In this document: positions 42,206 through 54,063 of the stretch, one piece after another | Layout: each line of letters starts with the position of its first letter | Position numbering within the stretch: the first letter of the stretch is position 1 | Assembly: GCF_001540865.1 (NCBI RefSeq) | Contig: NC_033627.1 | Span: 6,107,389 to 6,171,388, forward strand | Source of the DNA: Ananas comosus | Taxonomy: Eukaryota; Streptophyta; Magnoliopsida; Poales; Bromeliaceae | Length of the DNA: 64,000 nt | Direction: 5' to 3' | Program-made: the position numbers and the translations under genes | The notes under the pieces: model-generated | Told to the model about the DNA's origin: nothing | The model's database searches: none | The model's input: the letters and a program-made list of their open reading frames with translations, nothing else

Positions 42206-43825
42206 CGTGAAATTATAGTCCCCTATGATTTTCTATCCCTCAACTTGGGTTTTAAAGGGTTAAACAATTTTTATAACCCTTAAATTCAAAAACCCTCTTC
42301 TAACCTAGGGTTTCCTATGAATCATAGTAAAACCCAATTCCACATACTAATCCCTACAATTTGTAGTTTAGATTAGTTTAGGATTTGATAAAAACTCATT
42401 TAGGAACTTTACATCCAAAGCCCTAGTTGGAAATCCCAAAAATCTCACCTTAGCCTCAGGCTTTCACTTCTTCTTGGTCAAGAAAAAGAAGCTCCACCAC
42501 CAACTCTCTTTTCCCAAGCTAAATCCCTCAACTTGCAAGCTTGGAGATACTCCATTGGTGAAGGAGAGAAGACAGGAAAGTGAGAGAGTAGAGGGAAGGG
42601 TTTCTCTTTGGTTCCCAAAAGAGAAAAAGGGGCTATGGTCCCACTTTTATAATGGGGTACCATTTTGCAAATAATCCCTCCAACTTTCACTTTCTCAAAC
42701 CAGTTAAACTGGCACTTCGGGACACTGCGTACCGGTACTCATACCCGTATACCGATACACGGCCTCCAGTTTCGGTGCCCAGTTTCCAGTCCCTCAAAAC
42801 TAGACCTGGCAAAATTGACCCAAACCCGCGGGTTACCCACAAATTTGTGGCTATGGGTACCAACTTTTCCAACCCAAAAAATTACGGGTAAAACAGGTGG
42901 GTACCCATTAAGCAGTGGGTATTTTGGGTAACCCGCAGGTACCCACGAGTACCCGCACATATATTTTTTAATTATAAAATATATTTTCTTAATTAATATA
43001 TATTTTTTATTTACTCATCCTAAAAATTCCAATCCTAATTTTTTATTGCGTGTTTTTTATATTATGAAATATTTTTGCTTTAAGACTTTAAATATTTTTA
43101 TTATATGTTATGGTATTTTAAACAATGAGTTGTATTACGCTTTTAAAACTTATATAAATGTGTTTCGCATTTAAAAAATATAAGAACAAAAAAAAAAATT
43201 GCGGGTAACCCGCATACCCACCTGCCCACCCACGGGCGGGTATGGGTAAAGATATTAACTACCCAAAAATTTGCGGGTAAATTTTACCCATGCCCAAGTA
43301 ACCCGCGGGTACAATAACCCACCCGCGGGTTACCCAACCCGCCCGTTTGCCAAGTCTACTCAAAACCCGAACATTGGATTTTCGGACACTTTATTGCATA
43401 TCGGTACCCGATCTCACGTACCGGTAATCAATACTAAAGTTTACAACTATAGTACCGGCACCCAAACATGAATTCCTCAAAATTCGAGAGTTGATTTTTC
43501 AGCATTTGTATTACGTATCGGTACCCAGACTTTAGTACCAGTACCCAATATAAAATCCACAGATTTTGTTCCAATACTCATGCTTCAGTACCTCAATACC
43601 TAAGAGCATGTTTTTTACTGTCTGTATTGCGTACCGGTATCCAGTACCCAGTACCGGTACCCAATGCAAGATCTACAGTTTTGGCAGATTTAAGTATTTG
43701 AAACGTGCGCCGAAAATATTCAAATACTCCCCAAACCTTGCCGGTACTATTTTTACCGCTCCATATACCACATCTCACTGAAACCCCAAAGTTTGTAGAA
43801 GTTCAGTGCACTACATGATTATCTA
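42206..43825. mobile_element. LTR-derived fragment with GTACCGGTAC motifs
   Basis: The text resembles the 3' half of the solo LTR family (CCCTAG-rich leader, AGAGAGAAGG, many ACCGGT/GGTACC motifs), ending GAAGTTCAGTGCACTACA. No clear 5' start or TSD. A hAT MITE (42801-43358) is inserted in it. Confidence 0.4.
42801..43358. mobile_element. hAT MITE, 558 bp, TSD CTCAAAAC
   Basis: Ends TAGACCTGGCAAA and, inverted, TAGACTTGGCAAACGGGCGG. A perfect 8-bp duplication CTCAAAAC lies at 42793-42800 and 43359-43366. Subterminal regions are rich in CCCGCGGGTTACCC motifs and the centre is AT-rich. No coding. Confidence 0.88.
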
Positions 43826-44708
43826 AATTTTGCTAACTGAAGAATATATTTGCAGACGGGAGGACTTTTGGAGGAATAAATATGATAAAATTAAGTTTTG
43901 TAGGGATATATTTGCTATTTGATACCTTTGCAGGGAGCCATATACAATTATCCCCAACAATAAAGTATATCTAGACTTCTCTCGAGGTCCACTATTTTGT
44001 GGCACCTTTGTCGCTGTCACGCACCTCACCGGCGATACTAGGCTCTGAAAAAAGATAAACAATAAAAGAATGAGAACTTTAGTTAGTTCCCGGTGGATGC
44101 AACTGCCGAAAATGGCACTCTACACTCACTCGATATAAAAGAGGCATGAATAGTCAGATAGTGATAACAACAAATATTTCTATAATAGAAATGTAATTAT
44201 AGAATTGACGTTTCTATTGCACGTAGTAAAGGGTTTGGTTGTTGGTACCTGAGGTCCTAGGTTTGAAGCTTAGTTGCTTCATTTCCAGCTAAGTTTATCT
44301 TTAAAAAATGAAATAAATGAAGTAGATAGCATGCTACCTTTCTCTCTAAAAAAAAGAAATCTAATTATAGAAATACAACTACAATGCTTCAATTACACTA
44401 GATGCAACTATTTCATAGGTTATAAGTTGATCCAATTTACTTCATATCTCAACTATCTCATACCTCTCAAATATATATTTTTTTAACCAACTTAGTAGTT
44501 TAGTTTCACTTCTTATTACACCTCATGGAGAGTCAATTGCTATCAAACTCCTCTCCAATCAGTAGGTAGGTAACTGGGGTAGAATACTCTCGAATTTTCC
44601 AAAGTACCTAATTAGGAGTCAATTTTTCTCATACTTCTCCCTTTTAATTTGAGACTTCTGGAAGATCACACATATTATACTATCACCCCAAAAAGTTCAT
44701 GACTTTTA
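43826..44708. other. Intergenic; includes a 5' fragment of the solo LTR family (about 44014-44160)
   Basis: From GCTGTCACGCACCTCACC to about 44160 the sequence follows solo LTR b (GGCTCTGAAA...GAATGAGAAC...AGTTCCCGGTGG). The rest is AT-rich without a recognisable gene. Confidence 0.45.
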
Positions 44709-45394
44709 TGGTGCGTTTGGTTCGCATTATCTTTTTAAGATTCCTAGTAATCCAATATAAATAAAAAAAATATGACGGTGTTTGGCTAAATGCACTAAGT
44801 AATCTAGTTGGTAATATTAGATTTACTTGGGAATAAGATTCATCCCAAAATACTAATCTCATTCCCTTAAGGGAGGGTGGGTATCCTCATATTAATGATT
44901 GGGGTAACCATAATATGTTTAATATCTTTCTTTCTCCCTACCATTGGCTAGTTGGTATTATTTTTCTTTATACTCTAATCTCATGTCTTTCTCTAAACTT
45001 ATCTTTTTCTTTATAAATTTCAACTCTTTTTCTCTCTCTAAAGTAAGTTCTCTCTCTCCCTCTTTTTCTAGAATCTCAACTCTCTCACTCTCTCTAATCT
45101 CGACTATATTTCTCTTTCTATTTATTTAATTATGCTCTTTTTCTCTAATATATGTTTTCTCTCCCTTTTTTCTAAAGAGATGTTGAATTTTTGATAGCAG
45201 TATCTAAAATTAAATAAATAAATTAATTAATTAATTGTATATTTTTTGTAATATTAAATAACATGAATAAATAATATGACCGTACGAACCAAACACAGGA
45301 ATGCCACATTCTTAGTAATAGGATGAATAGGAATAAGATTCTCGGACATTTTTTTATTCCTAGTAATCTTTTATAGTGCGAACCAAACGCACCC
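44709..45394. mobile_element. Harbinger/Tourist-like MITE, 686 bp, TSD TTA
   Basis: The left end TGGTGCGTTTGGTTCGCA and right end (complement) GGGTGCGTTTGGTTCGCA are flanked by TTA on both sides (44706-44708, 45395-45397). The second inverted block ATTCCTAGTAAT also occurs at both ends. The middle is a TCTCTC-rich tract. No transposase. Confidence 0.75.
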
Positions 45395-45648
45395 TTAGAG
45401 GTATCCGCCATGTTCAATACGCATAACTTGATCTTTAGTTCACATGTAATCTACACATGTCGATATATTTTCGCTTTAGGATTTGACCTAAATTTAAATG
45501 TCACTTGTTTAACCTATATTCAAGGTTCTCAATACGCATCCATGCACATGTCCATTTATCTTATTATCATACAAAGGGTGCAAACCCTAATTCTTTCTAG
45601 CATGCAACTAAAATCATATTTAGTTCAATATTATCCATTTCATGCTAA

Positions 45649-45690
45649 CTAGTGTAGTTACCCACGCGATGCGGCGGGTAGATATTATCG
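45649..45690 (-). mobile_element. Helitron-like 3' terminus, minus strand
   Basis: The minus strand shows CCCGCCGCATCGCGTGGG, then TAACTACA and CTAG, followed by T: a hairpin close to CTAG at an AT insertion point. Downstream DNA (45690-46739, and perhaps beyond the LTR retrotransposon) may be its body. The 5' end was not located. Confidence 0.45.
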
Positions 45691-46739
45691 AAGTAAGTTT
45701 TTATTCTATCATCATTTATTATCAAGTCTGAAGAAATAAGTTTGAAATATACAGTTTATCATAGAAAGCAGTACTATAGCTATTTAATGAGGAATATCAG
45801 TTTAAATAGTTTACAAAAGTTGATAAAAAATTATTAAAGAAGATCTTTCCATCCTTGTTAACTCAACAATCTATGTGATTAAACTCAACAGTTTAATCAA
45901 AAAAGTGATAAGAATATAAGAAAAGATAAATACAAACCTGCAAGTTCTACAACCTTTAGAATTTAGCAGTATTTATCCTCAATTCTAGAAATATTATATC
46001 TTTCTACAATTTAGAGATTATCATGTTTTTTCTCTTTATTGTAATTCGGCAATCATCTATTCGTAGAATCAAGAATAAAAGAAATTATACCACCTTAGAG
46101 TCGGTAATATTGGATGCATGAGCAGCAACAGCCAATTACTTTATGGTTGCATCCTTCTCTTCACCGATCCTACCATGGAGGCTCAACTCCTAGTCTCCTA
46201 GACAATACTAAATGATGAATTTAAAATCGTTTATGAATTCTAATCCAACATCTCTAAGGAGAAGACAGTCAATATTGATTATCACTAAGTTGGAAAGGGT
46301 ATCAGATGCAATTAGATCCTATAGAAACAAATAAGCTTTGAAAACCCTAAACCCTAAACCCGAAAATAAATAGTAAAAAAACTTAGAAATTATTAAGAAA
46401 AAAAAAACCTCAAACTGGAAGAGTTGAATCCCTGAAACAAATAAGCTTTGAAAATCTAAGTTATACATACGAAAAGCAACACAATTCAAGGATTTAATAT
46501 GACTAATCAATCACTTTGTGGCATCCTTCCTAACAAAAGACAAAATGCCATCTATTCTGACATATGTTAGAATGATTTAAAGTAATAATTTCATAATAAT
46601 AGCAAAATCTCAAACCAATGAGTGCAACCTGCTTTGCTTTTCTTACCTGATTATCTACTGAGGGTGTGACACTTCAACAAAAGTCAAATAAATCAAACAT
46701 TGTGCGCTTCTCTTGCTCGTACATATTTACTGCAGAGAT
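45691..46739. other. AT-rich DNA, possible Helitron body
   Basis: No gene. A short CCCTAAACCCTAAACCC stretch near 46343 and following text (CTCAAACTGGAAGAG) are shared with about 52600-52800, so the two flanks of the LTR element contain related copies of one repeat. Confidence 0.45.
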
Positions 46740-47183
46740 CTCAATGTTGGCCCAGTGGCCCTAATCGTCTATTAGATTTTGATGATAACAAATAATCACG
46801 ATTATTGGACTAATCTTTTATCTTGAGTCTTGTGTTTTAGATCTCTCTATCTTCAAAAAGGATTCAAGATGGGCAATATTCTAGCACCAAGCTTCACCAC
46901 TTGAAGCTGTGTTTGCTTCTTTTGTCAAATAGACAAACTCACTTTCTCCATTCTTAATTTGATTAATATTATGCTTTATGATTAGAGTGAGAAACTTTGA
47001 GCTAAGTTTAAACTATTCATCTTATCACCTTATAGATCACTTAAACAAATTTCTAAATTTATGATTAAGTGAAAAGGACTTTTAAAATATTCAAAAATTG
47101 CTCAAATTCTGTGTTCTGTAAAGTTGCAATTTCTGGACCCTGTTCTGGGCGCCCTAAAGTGGATCCGAATCTTTTGAGACCTT

Positions 47184-48281
47184 TTGGATCCTGCCTGTTT
47201 TCTAAATTGTTATGAACTTTTGGATAAGCTCACACAAGTTGGATGGGATTTCTTTGTTCAAAATTCGCGACCATTTTATCCGGATCTAATTAGAACTTTT
47301 TATGCAAATGCCACTTTTAATCCCGAATTTACTAATATTACTTCCTACTACCGGGGACGTGTTTTTGCCATTACTCCTATCCTTCTTCATACAGTTTTAA
47401 ACATTCCTAATGACGGCGTTTGCTACTACCAAACCAACACTTGGAACTTTTCCGCATTTTTTGAGGCACAACTCTGCAATCATTTTCTTTGTGAAGAATC
47501 TACTTCACGAGAAGATTGCTCTCATCTTTCCTTTCCTCATCGCCTCGCCCACTTTTTACTTCCTAAGGTAGTTCTTCCTCGAGACGGTCACCACACCGCT
47601 GTTCAAAAAATGGATCTTTTTCTACTTCATCATCTTTTTGCGGGCATCCGGGTTAATTTGGGGTATATCATCATTCGCCACATGGCCGTCGCAATTTCTC
47701 ATCCCTCGCGCTGACTTCCATATGGCTCTTTGCTCACCGCTCTCCTTGAGTTCATGTCGTTTGATTTTTCCGACGTGCGGCCGATGAAGTACCCTTCCGC
47801 CATTTCTACCGCCACTTTTTCCACCCTAGGCTTCAAGAAAAATCGTCATGGCATTTGGGTAAGAAAGCATGTTGTTGATTCGCCCAGCGAGCATGGTGAT
47901 GACATTGACGACGCCGAGGATGATCCTTTGCCTTATGAGCCGCCACCTCGAGCACCTTCTCCACCGGTTGAGCCGCCGCCACGAGCATCTCCTCCACCAT
48001 TTGAGCCACCCCCTGCTGTGCCTCCGCCCTATGCTCCTCCACCTATGGATTTTCAAAACCAGGTTTTTGATCGACTTGATAGGATGGAAGACCATATGCA
48101 TGCTCTCCAGACGGATGTTTCCGGCATCAAGGCATACATAGATTCTATCTTTGGACCTTCTAGTGCCTTCTATGCCGCGTATGGACCCCACGTTGATCGA
48201 CCATCATCCTCCTCTATGCCTCCACCAGTTCCGCCTACGGATCATGAGGACGATGAAGAGGATGACGATGATGATGATTAG
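47184..48281 (+). pseudogene. Gag-like 'putative plant transposon protein' frame with in-frame stop
   Basis: One frame runs CYELLDKLTQVGWDFFVQ, FYPDLIRTFYANATF, YRGRVFAITPILLHTVLNIP, SHPSR, TGA (47712-47714), LPYGSLLTALLEF, then a proline-rich part (EPPPRAPSPPVEPPPRA), DRMEDHMHALQTDVSG and an acidic end (DDEEDDDDDD). The N-terminal half fits the plant-specific transposon protein family found in non-autonomous LTR elements; the coil plus acidic tail is typical of them. The true start lies in deleted DNA, since the upstream bases are LTR. The stop could be a CGA-to-TGA change. Predicted non-functional. Confidence 0.7.
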
Positions 48282-49314
48282 CTTATGTTTCTACCATTTT
48301 TTGCTAGTCTCCTTTTATGCTTTTTTTGTGATGACAAAGGGGGAGAACGTGCTATGTGATATACTTCGTGCTATGTGATATACTATGCTATGCTTGAGGT
48401 TTATTATGTTATGGTTTATTATGCTCCTTTTATGCTTGTGGTTTATTATGTTATGGTTTATTATGCTGCTTATGTTTTATTATGTTAGGCTATGTGAATC
48501 TCGTCTATATTTTGACATTTGCCTACATGATTGCTTACTTCTTTTATTGTGATATATGCTATGCCTATGATTGTGTTTTATGCTTGTTAAATATATGCAT
48601 ATATTTAGGGGGAGTATTCTACTCTTTTACTCTCTACTCATTTGGATATTATATCACATTATTTGTCATCATCAAAAAGAGGGAGATTGTTGGCCCAGTG
48701 GCCCTAATCGTCTATTAGATTTTGATGATAACAAATAATCACGATTATTGGACTAATCTTTTATCTTGAGTCTTGTGTTTTAGATCTCTCTATCTTCAAA
48801 AAGGATTCAAGATGGGCAATATTCTGGCACCAAGCTTCACCTCTTGAAGCTGTGTCTGCTTCTTTTGTCAAATAGACAAACTCACTCTCTCCATTCTTAA
48901 TTGATTAATATTATGCTTATGATTAGAGTGAGAAACTTTGAGTTAAGTTTAAACTATTCATCTTATCACCTTATAGATCACTTAAACAAAATTCTAAATT
49001 TATGATTAGGTGAAAAGGACTTTTAAATATTCAAAAATTGCTCAAATTCTGTGTTCTGTAAAGTTGCAATTTCTGGACCCTGTTCTGGGCGCCCTAAAGT
49101 GGATCCGAATCTTTTGAGACCTTTTGGATCCTGCCTGTTTGCTGTTCGGGTGATCCAGAAACACCAAGACTATTTGACTTGACAGGTTGCGACAACAGGC
49201 GGCGCAAAATCTGGGCGCCCAGATTTTGTGGAAGCAGCGGCGCACGCAATCTGGGCTGTCTGGCAAGAAAGTCAGCACGACTTTCTGAGCGCCCACAACT
49301 TTTGAAAGTTGTCC

Positions 49315-49545
49315 CTCGAGATCTGGGCGCCCACAACTTTCTGACGGCCCAAATCCAGAGGAAGCGGCGCGTGTCAGAAAAGCTGTTCCTCGTGTTCTGT
49401 GCGCCCACAACTTTTGACGGCCCAGAACTTACGAAGTCAAGAAAAGCTGCGCGTGTCAGAAAAGCTGTTCCTCGAGATCTGGGCGCCCACAAATTTTTGA
49501 CGGCCCAAACATACAAAGTCAAGAAAAGCGGCGCACGTGGTCCGA
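49315..49545. repeat. Tandem units of 74-82 bp in the 3' LTR
   Basis: Three units start at about 49315, 49389 and 49471 with CTCGAGATCTGGGCGCCCAC-like strings and contain TTGACGGCCC and GTGTCAGAAAAGCTGTTCC. Partial earlier copies of GGGCGCCCA occur from 49202. The 5' LTR lost this region. Confidence 0.75.
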
Positions 49546-50064
49546 CAAGCAGCTGGCGTGCACAAACTTCTGGGCGCCCGGAAACAGTTTGTGGGCGCCC
49601 GAAAGTACAACTGACAGATCTGTCCGAGGCTATAAATAGATGGTATTGAGGCCTCACTTGGTAACAACTTGATAGTTCATTTGAGCTTAAAAACTTCAGT
49701 GATCTTAATACTCTTAGCTCTCAATTCTCTCTCTAAACTTGAGTGAAACTTGTAGTGAGATTTAATCTTGTAAAAAGAGAGAAAAGCAAATTCTTGAAGC
49801 TTGAAAGAAGAAGGAGTTGATGTGAAGGCTTGGTGCTTGCCCGCAAAAGCATCATCTAGTGGAGATCCAACATTCTCGAGTGTTGAGAAGTTGGCAGGGA
49901 CGTAGGCAAAGTGCCGAACCTCGAAACAAATTGATCGTGTGCTTTTTCGAGTTTGCAGTTCTTTTATTTGCATCGGATTTTTAATTTGCTTGATTATTTG
50001 GATTTTTATTTTAGAAACCTAATTCACCCCCCCCTCTTAGGTTGCCATTTTGATCCTCACTCAA

Positions 50065-51356
50065 GTCTCTCATCTTTAGAAACTTTGTTCCATTTGAATT
50101 CTATACATAAGATAAAGATCAGAGTTACATATACACCGAGGATGTTGAACCTTCTAAGTATTTCCAACCTTTAGCATACTAAGAGGAGTAATACCGCTCT
50201 CACAGTTCAACTTTGGCATGTAACTGAAAATTTGACCACAACATCTTAAATTCATTAGCTCAAGAATTTTTTTTTAAAAAAAATCAATTAATCTAATGAA
50301 ATATTTAGGCATTTTTAAGATGTCGGATGCTCGGGCTAATATCAAGAACCCTCTATATAACTCACCAAACCCTCATTTAAGAGTGCATATCTTAAATATG
50401 ATATTTTTAGTATTTCTAAATCTTTTCAACAGTTTTATGAGTTCAGACAACAAAAAGTAAATCGAAATGAAAAATCAACTTTATACAACGCATAAAATTG
50501 AATGCAGGGAAATCTAAGAACAAACTTCTATGCTTTATATGCTCAAGATATATTAATTCTTAGACACTAACTCAATAATTAAGTAAAAAATTTAATTGCA
50601 AAAAATGAAATCTATTTATACCTAAAAGAATAAGAAACCACTAAAGAGGAAAACGTTTACAATATTTAAATAGCGCATTGGAAAAAATAGAACAAATCAT
50701 TTCTCTTTGTAGTATACTACTGTATACAACTAATCATTTAGCACATAAAATAAACCATTTCTCTTTGTTTTCTCTCTTGTAAATCAAACCATAGCTCTAG
50801 CTCCTCCATTAAATTCAAGAGTACGGACCTCTAAAAAAATATTAAAGAAGGATAATTGTGATATCAAAGAGTGCACCACTATCATAGCCTATTAGGTAAA
50901 GCAAATGGCACAGAAAGTAAAATATATAATTATGCAAACAATTTCTTAAAAATTTTGGAAAAAAATGTAGAACAAAATGGAACTCTCACGAACAGAGAAA
51001 AGAAAGAAATATTCATATAATTTATAAAGCCATAGATAAAAGATCATAAAAAATAAAAAAGAAAAATTGCGAACCTATTCAATCCTCTCTTGTCTAATAT
51101 GAACAATAAGTATATTATTATTTTGCCACTAAACTGCAATACTAATCAAAAGTAAAGCATTACATATACTTGCGCCTTTAAGATAAGAAAACACAATTGT
51201 ATGCTTGTCTTGCCTATTTGCACTTAATTTGTCTTTTACATGCTATCCTATTTTCACAGCTAGAGTAAAGTTGGTTTCCTAGCACTCGAGTAAGGAGAAG
51301 TTTGGTTGCAAGTGTGTATTAATTAAGAAGCATATTAAATACATAGAAATTATAAA
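50065..51356. other. AT-rich intergenic DNA, no gene
   Basis: No coding or clear TE boundary seen on either strand. It may continue the repeat interrupted by the LTR element. Confidence 0.5.
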
Positions 51357-51365
51357 ATATAAAAA

Positions 51366-51992
51366 GGCTAAATTACAGAAAACCTCCCTATCGAAACCCG
51401 ATTTTTCACTTTTCCTCCTGTCATTTAAAAACCTACACTTTGCCCCCTTGTAAAATGAAAAATGTGCCTTTATCCCCTACCGTTAGTGATTTGTTAGGGT
51501 TCTGTTATAAAATATTTTTTATGCCAAAAATATCCCTCCGCCTTCTTCCCTGTTGCTTCGCCTTCCTGCGGCTCGCCGCCTCGCCCTCCTCCACTGTCTC
51601 GCCCTCACCTTCGCCCACATCCCCTTTGCCCTCCTCTGCCATCTCGCCTTCGCCCTCGTTGCCCTTGCCTACCTCTCCATCAACGCCCATCTTGATTTCC
51701 TCCCTATTGTCGCCGAAATCGAGGGGCGGCGAGGGTGCAGGAGAAGAAGGGGAGCAAGTGGAGAAGAAAATGGAGAGAAATCGGGGCCGATCGAGGTGTG
51801 AATCGCGGCCGATCGAGACGGCGGTTGAGGAAGATGAGGGAGGTGGTGAGAGGCAAAATGGTCATTTTACACACCGTACTCCCCTGTGAACATTTTTTAT
51901 TTTACAAGGAGATAAAATGTAGGTTTTTAAATGACATGGGAGGAAAGTAAAAAAAATCGGATTTTGACAAGGGGGTTTTATGTAATTTAGCC
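51366..51992. mobile_element. MULE-type MITE, 627 bp, 9-bp TSD ATATAAAAA
   Basis: TIRs of about 100 bp begin GGCTAAATTACAGAAAACC (left) and, inverted, GGCTAAATTACATAAAACCC. A perfect 9-bp duplication ATATAAAAA is at 51357-51365 and 51993-52001. The interior is GC-rich with spurious ORFs of low complexity. Same family as 39240-39806. Confidence 0.88.
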
Positions 51993-52001
51993 ATATAAAA
52001 A

Positions 52002-53880
52002 TTACATAATAACAGACAAATCAAATATCATACTATCTCTTATCACCTTGTGTGACAATATGTTGTACTATCAAAGCATGCTCTATTTTGAAGGAATGCA
52101 ATGCCTATGCCTCCATGATATCAAAGATGAATTTAAATGACTATACAGAAAGGCAAAAAAATTAAAGTTTTATTCAAAAAACTCCCAAATCCTCAAATTC
52201 ATAGTCAAGTCAATAAATTGCTGAAGAAGTATTTACAAAATCCACGTCTAGTCTTATCTAAACAATTAGGAAACATAAAAAATCATATAATCTATATTTG
52301 CAGTGGTAGGACGTTGAAGTTTATATCATGAGCTTGTTAATTTCTCCTTTTCTTTCGATTTAGACTAAACATACATACATGAAAAATATAAAAATAAATG
52401 TATTTAAATGGGAAGTAAAAGGTAAATAGTTGGTAGGTACTGATAATCTAACATTCCATTATTTTTGTTCTCATAGGTGTTAATCCAATATTTCAAATCA
52501 TTTATCAAAATTAAATATTTTTCTACCACATATATATTAATTAACAAAACAATTCCAACATATCCATTAGAGGCATTAGGCTACGTAGTAGTTAATCATT
52601 CCAAAAACCCTAAACCCTAATATAAATATGTCCATAAAAAAATCCCAACATAACAAAATCATTATAAAATAGAGACTATGATTTATAAACGAAAAGAAAC
52701 AAAAAAATTTATAACATGTAGCCAAAATAATAAAAATAAATAGTAACAAAACATAGAAATTATAGAAAAATTTTATCTCAAACTGGAAGAGCCGAATCCC
52801 ACATGACCTCAGAAACTCCGCATTAAAGATACAGCTCCTGCAACAAATGCCTATACAAAAAGACAAAAAACCTAATTTCTATCTAAAAAGGCTGTCAAAT
52901 CCTCAAATTTGAAGTCAAGTCAACAAAGCATTACAAAATTATTTACAAAATTCACGTCAACTCTTATCTAAACAATTATGAAATAGAATAAATCAAATAA
53001 TTTATATTTACTGTGGTAAGATGTTGAAGTTTCTATCGTGAGCTTGTCAAGTTCACTTTTTTTTTTTCGAGTTTAAGCTAAGCATATATACATGCACACA
53101 TATAAAAAATAATGTATTTAAATAAGGGGTAGTAGGTAAATAGTAGACATGGCCAAGGTTTCATCAGTGCTTACTTTCATGACTTCTTCAACTTTACACA
53201 GACCATTCACAATTTCACAACTAAAGTGTCATTGTGGAGTACATATATTAGTTAATTAGTGCACATGCAATATCTTAATTTGCTTTTAACAAATAAATAA
53301 ATGAAGAAAATAATGAAAATTAGCTAATTAGTGCACATGGTTATACCGAATGTTTAGTTAATAAAAATTAGTGAATACACCATTATTAAATGTATTTATA
53401 GGCCAAAAATGATATACAATATCTTCGTCACCCACTTCTATGCCATAGAATTCTTGCCCTTGAACAATCTCTCTCATGAACGATGAAACAACATGTAGAA
53501 TGATCTTACCTTTTATAGTTTACCTGCAGATTAGAATACCAGCGAATTAGTATAATATTCTAAAATCTGCATTCAGAATCTACAATATGAATAACAGCGT
53601 GGAACCAACCTGTGCCTAATTTTTCTCTAGGAATATGTGAATATTCAAGCAAATAAAAACAAACGATTTGATTTTCTGTAAATATTTTTTTTTGAAAAGC
53701 ATGATGCTAAATAAATGATTAATTATCCGAGAAAAGAATTTGCCTAATATCATAGCCCTGCTCCATCTAGTTGTGCAACTGATCAGCCTATTCAAACAAT
53801 GGTTAGAATAAAATATGTGTAAGTAACTATTTTTTTCTCTTTAATATTTTGTAGACTTTGCCAATATAGTAGTAAGAATT
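52002..53880. other. AT-rich intergenic DNA with internal duplications
   Basis: Blocks such as TCAAATTC...GTCAAGTCAA...ATTTACAAAAT...CTTATCTAAACAATTA...GTTGAAGTTT occur at about 52185-52340 and again at about 52895-53050. CCAAAAACCCTAAACCCTAA lies near 52600. No gene was recognised. Confidence 0.5.
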
Positions 53881-53890
53881 TGGCTTATAT

Positions 53891-54063
53891 TATACTATCG
53901 ATTTCTTCTTCATCATTAGAGACTTGAGGAGGATTAAAGAAGTTAAAGGCATCAAGGAGGGGGCGATGGGCAACAGCCCCAAAGACGGTGAAGGAGCTAG
54001 CGCCATCCTTATTGAGGATGCATAAGGAACCGCTGCAGGGCCACTGCTGTTGCCGCTCGCTTA
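53891..54063 (-). pseudogene. Coding-like exon fragment, unidentified
   Basis: The minus strand, after an acceptor-like TGCTCTTAAG, reads ERQQQWPCSGSLCILNKDGA, SSFTVFGAVAHRPLLDAF and NFFNPPQVSNDEEE before a stop. The composition looks like real protein, unlike the surrounding repeats, but I do not recognise the family and no partner exon is visible. It may be a captured or orphan exon. Confidence 0.3.

Larger units (their letters stand above)
46745..50059 (+). mobile_element. Non-autonomous LTR retrotransposon, 5' LTR truncated, TSD CTCAA
   Basis: The 3' LTR (48688-50059, 1372 bp) starts TGTTGGCCCAGTGGCC and ends TTTGATCCTCA. A purine tract, AAAAAGAGGGAGAT, stands just before it as the polypurine site. 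The 5' LTR (46745-47200) is nearly identical to the first 456 bp but lacks the rest, together with the primer-binding region. Target duplication CTCAA is at 46740-46744 and 50060-50064. The interior (47201-48687) has only a plant-transposon-protein frame. There is no protease, integrase or RT, so mobility would have needed another element. Confidence 0.88.

Noticed and set aside
46340..46360. Interstitial telomere (CCCTAAA repeats)
   Set aside because: Only about two to three units; a similar short run at 52600 lies in the same repeat family, so it is ordinary repeat sequence.
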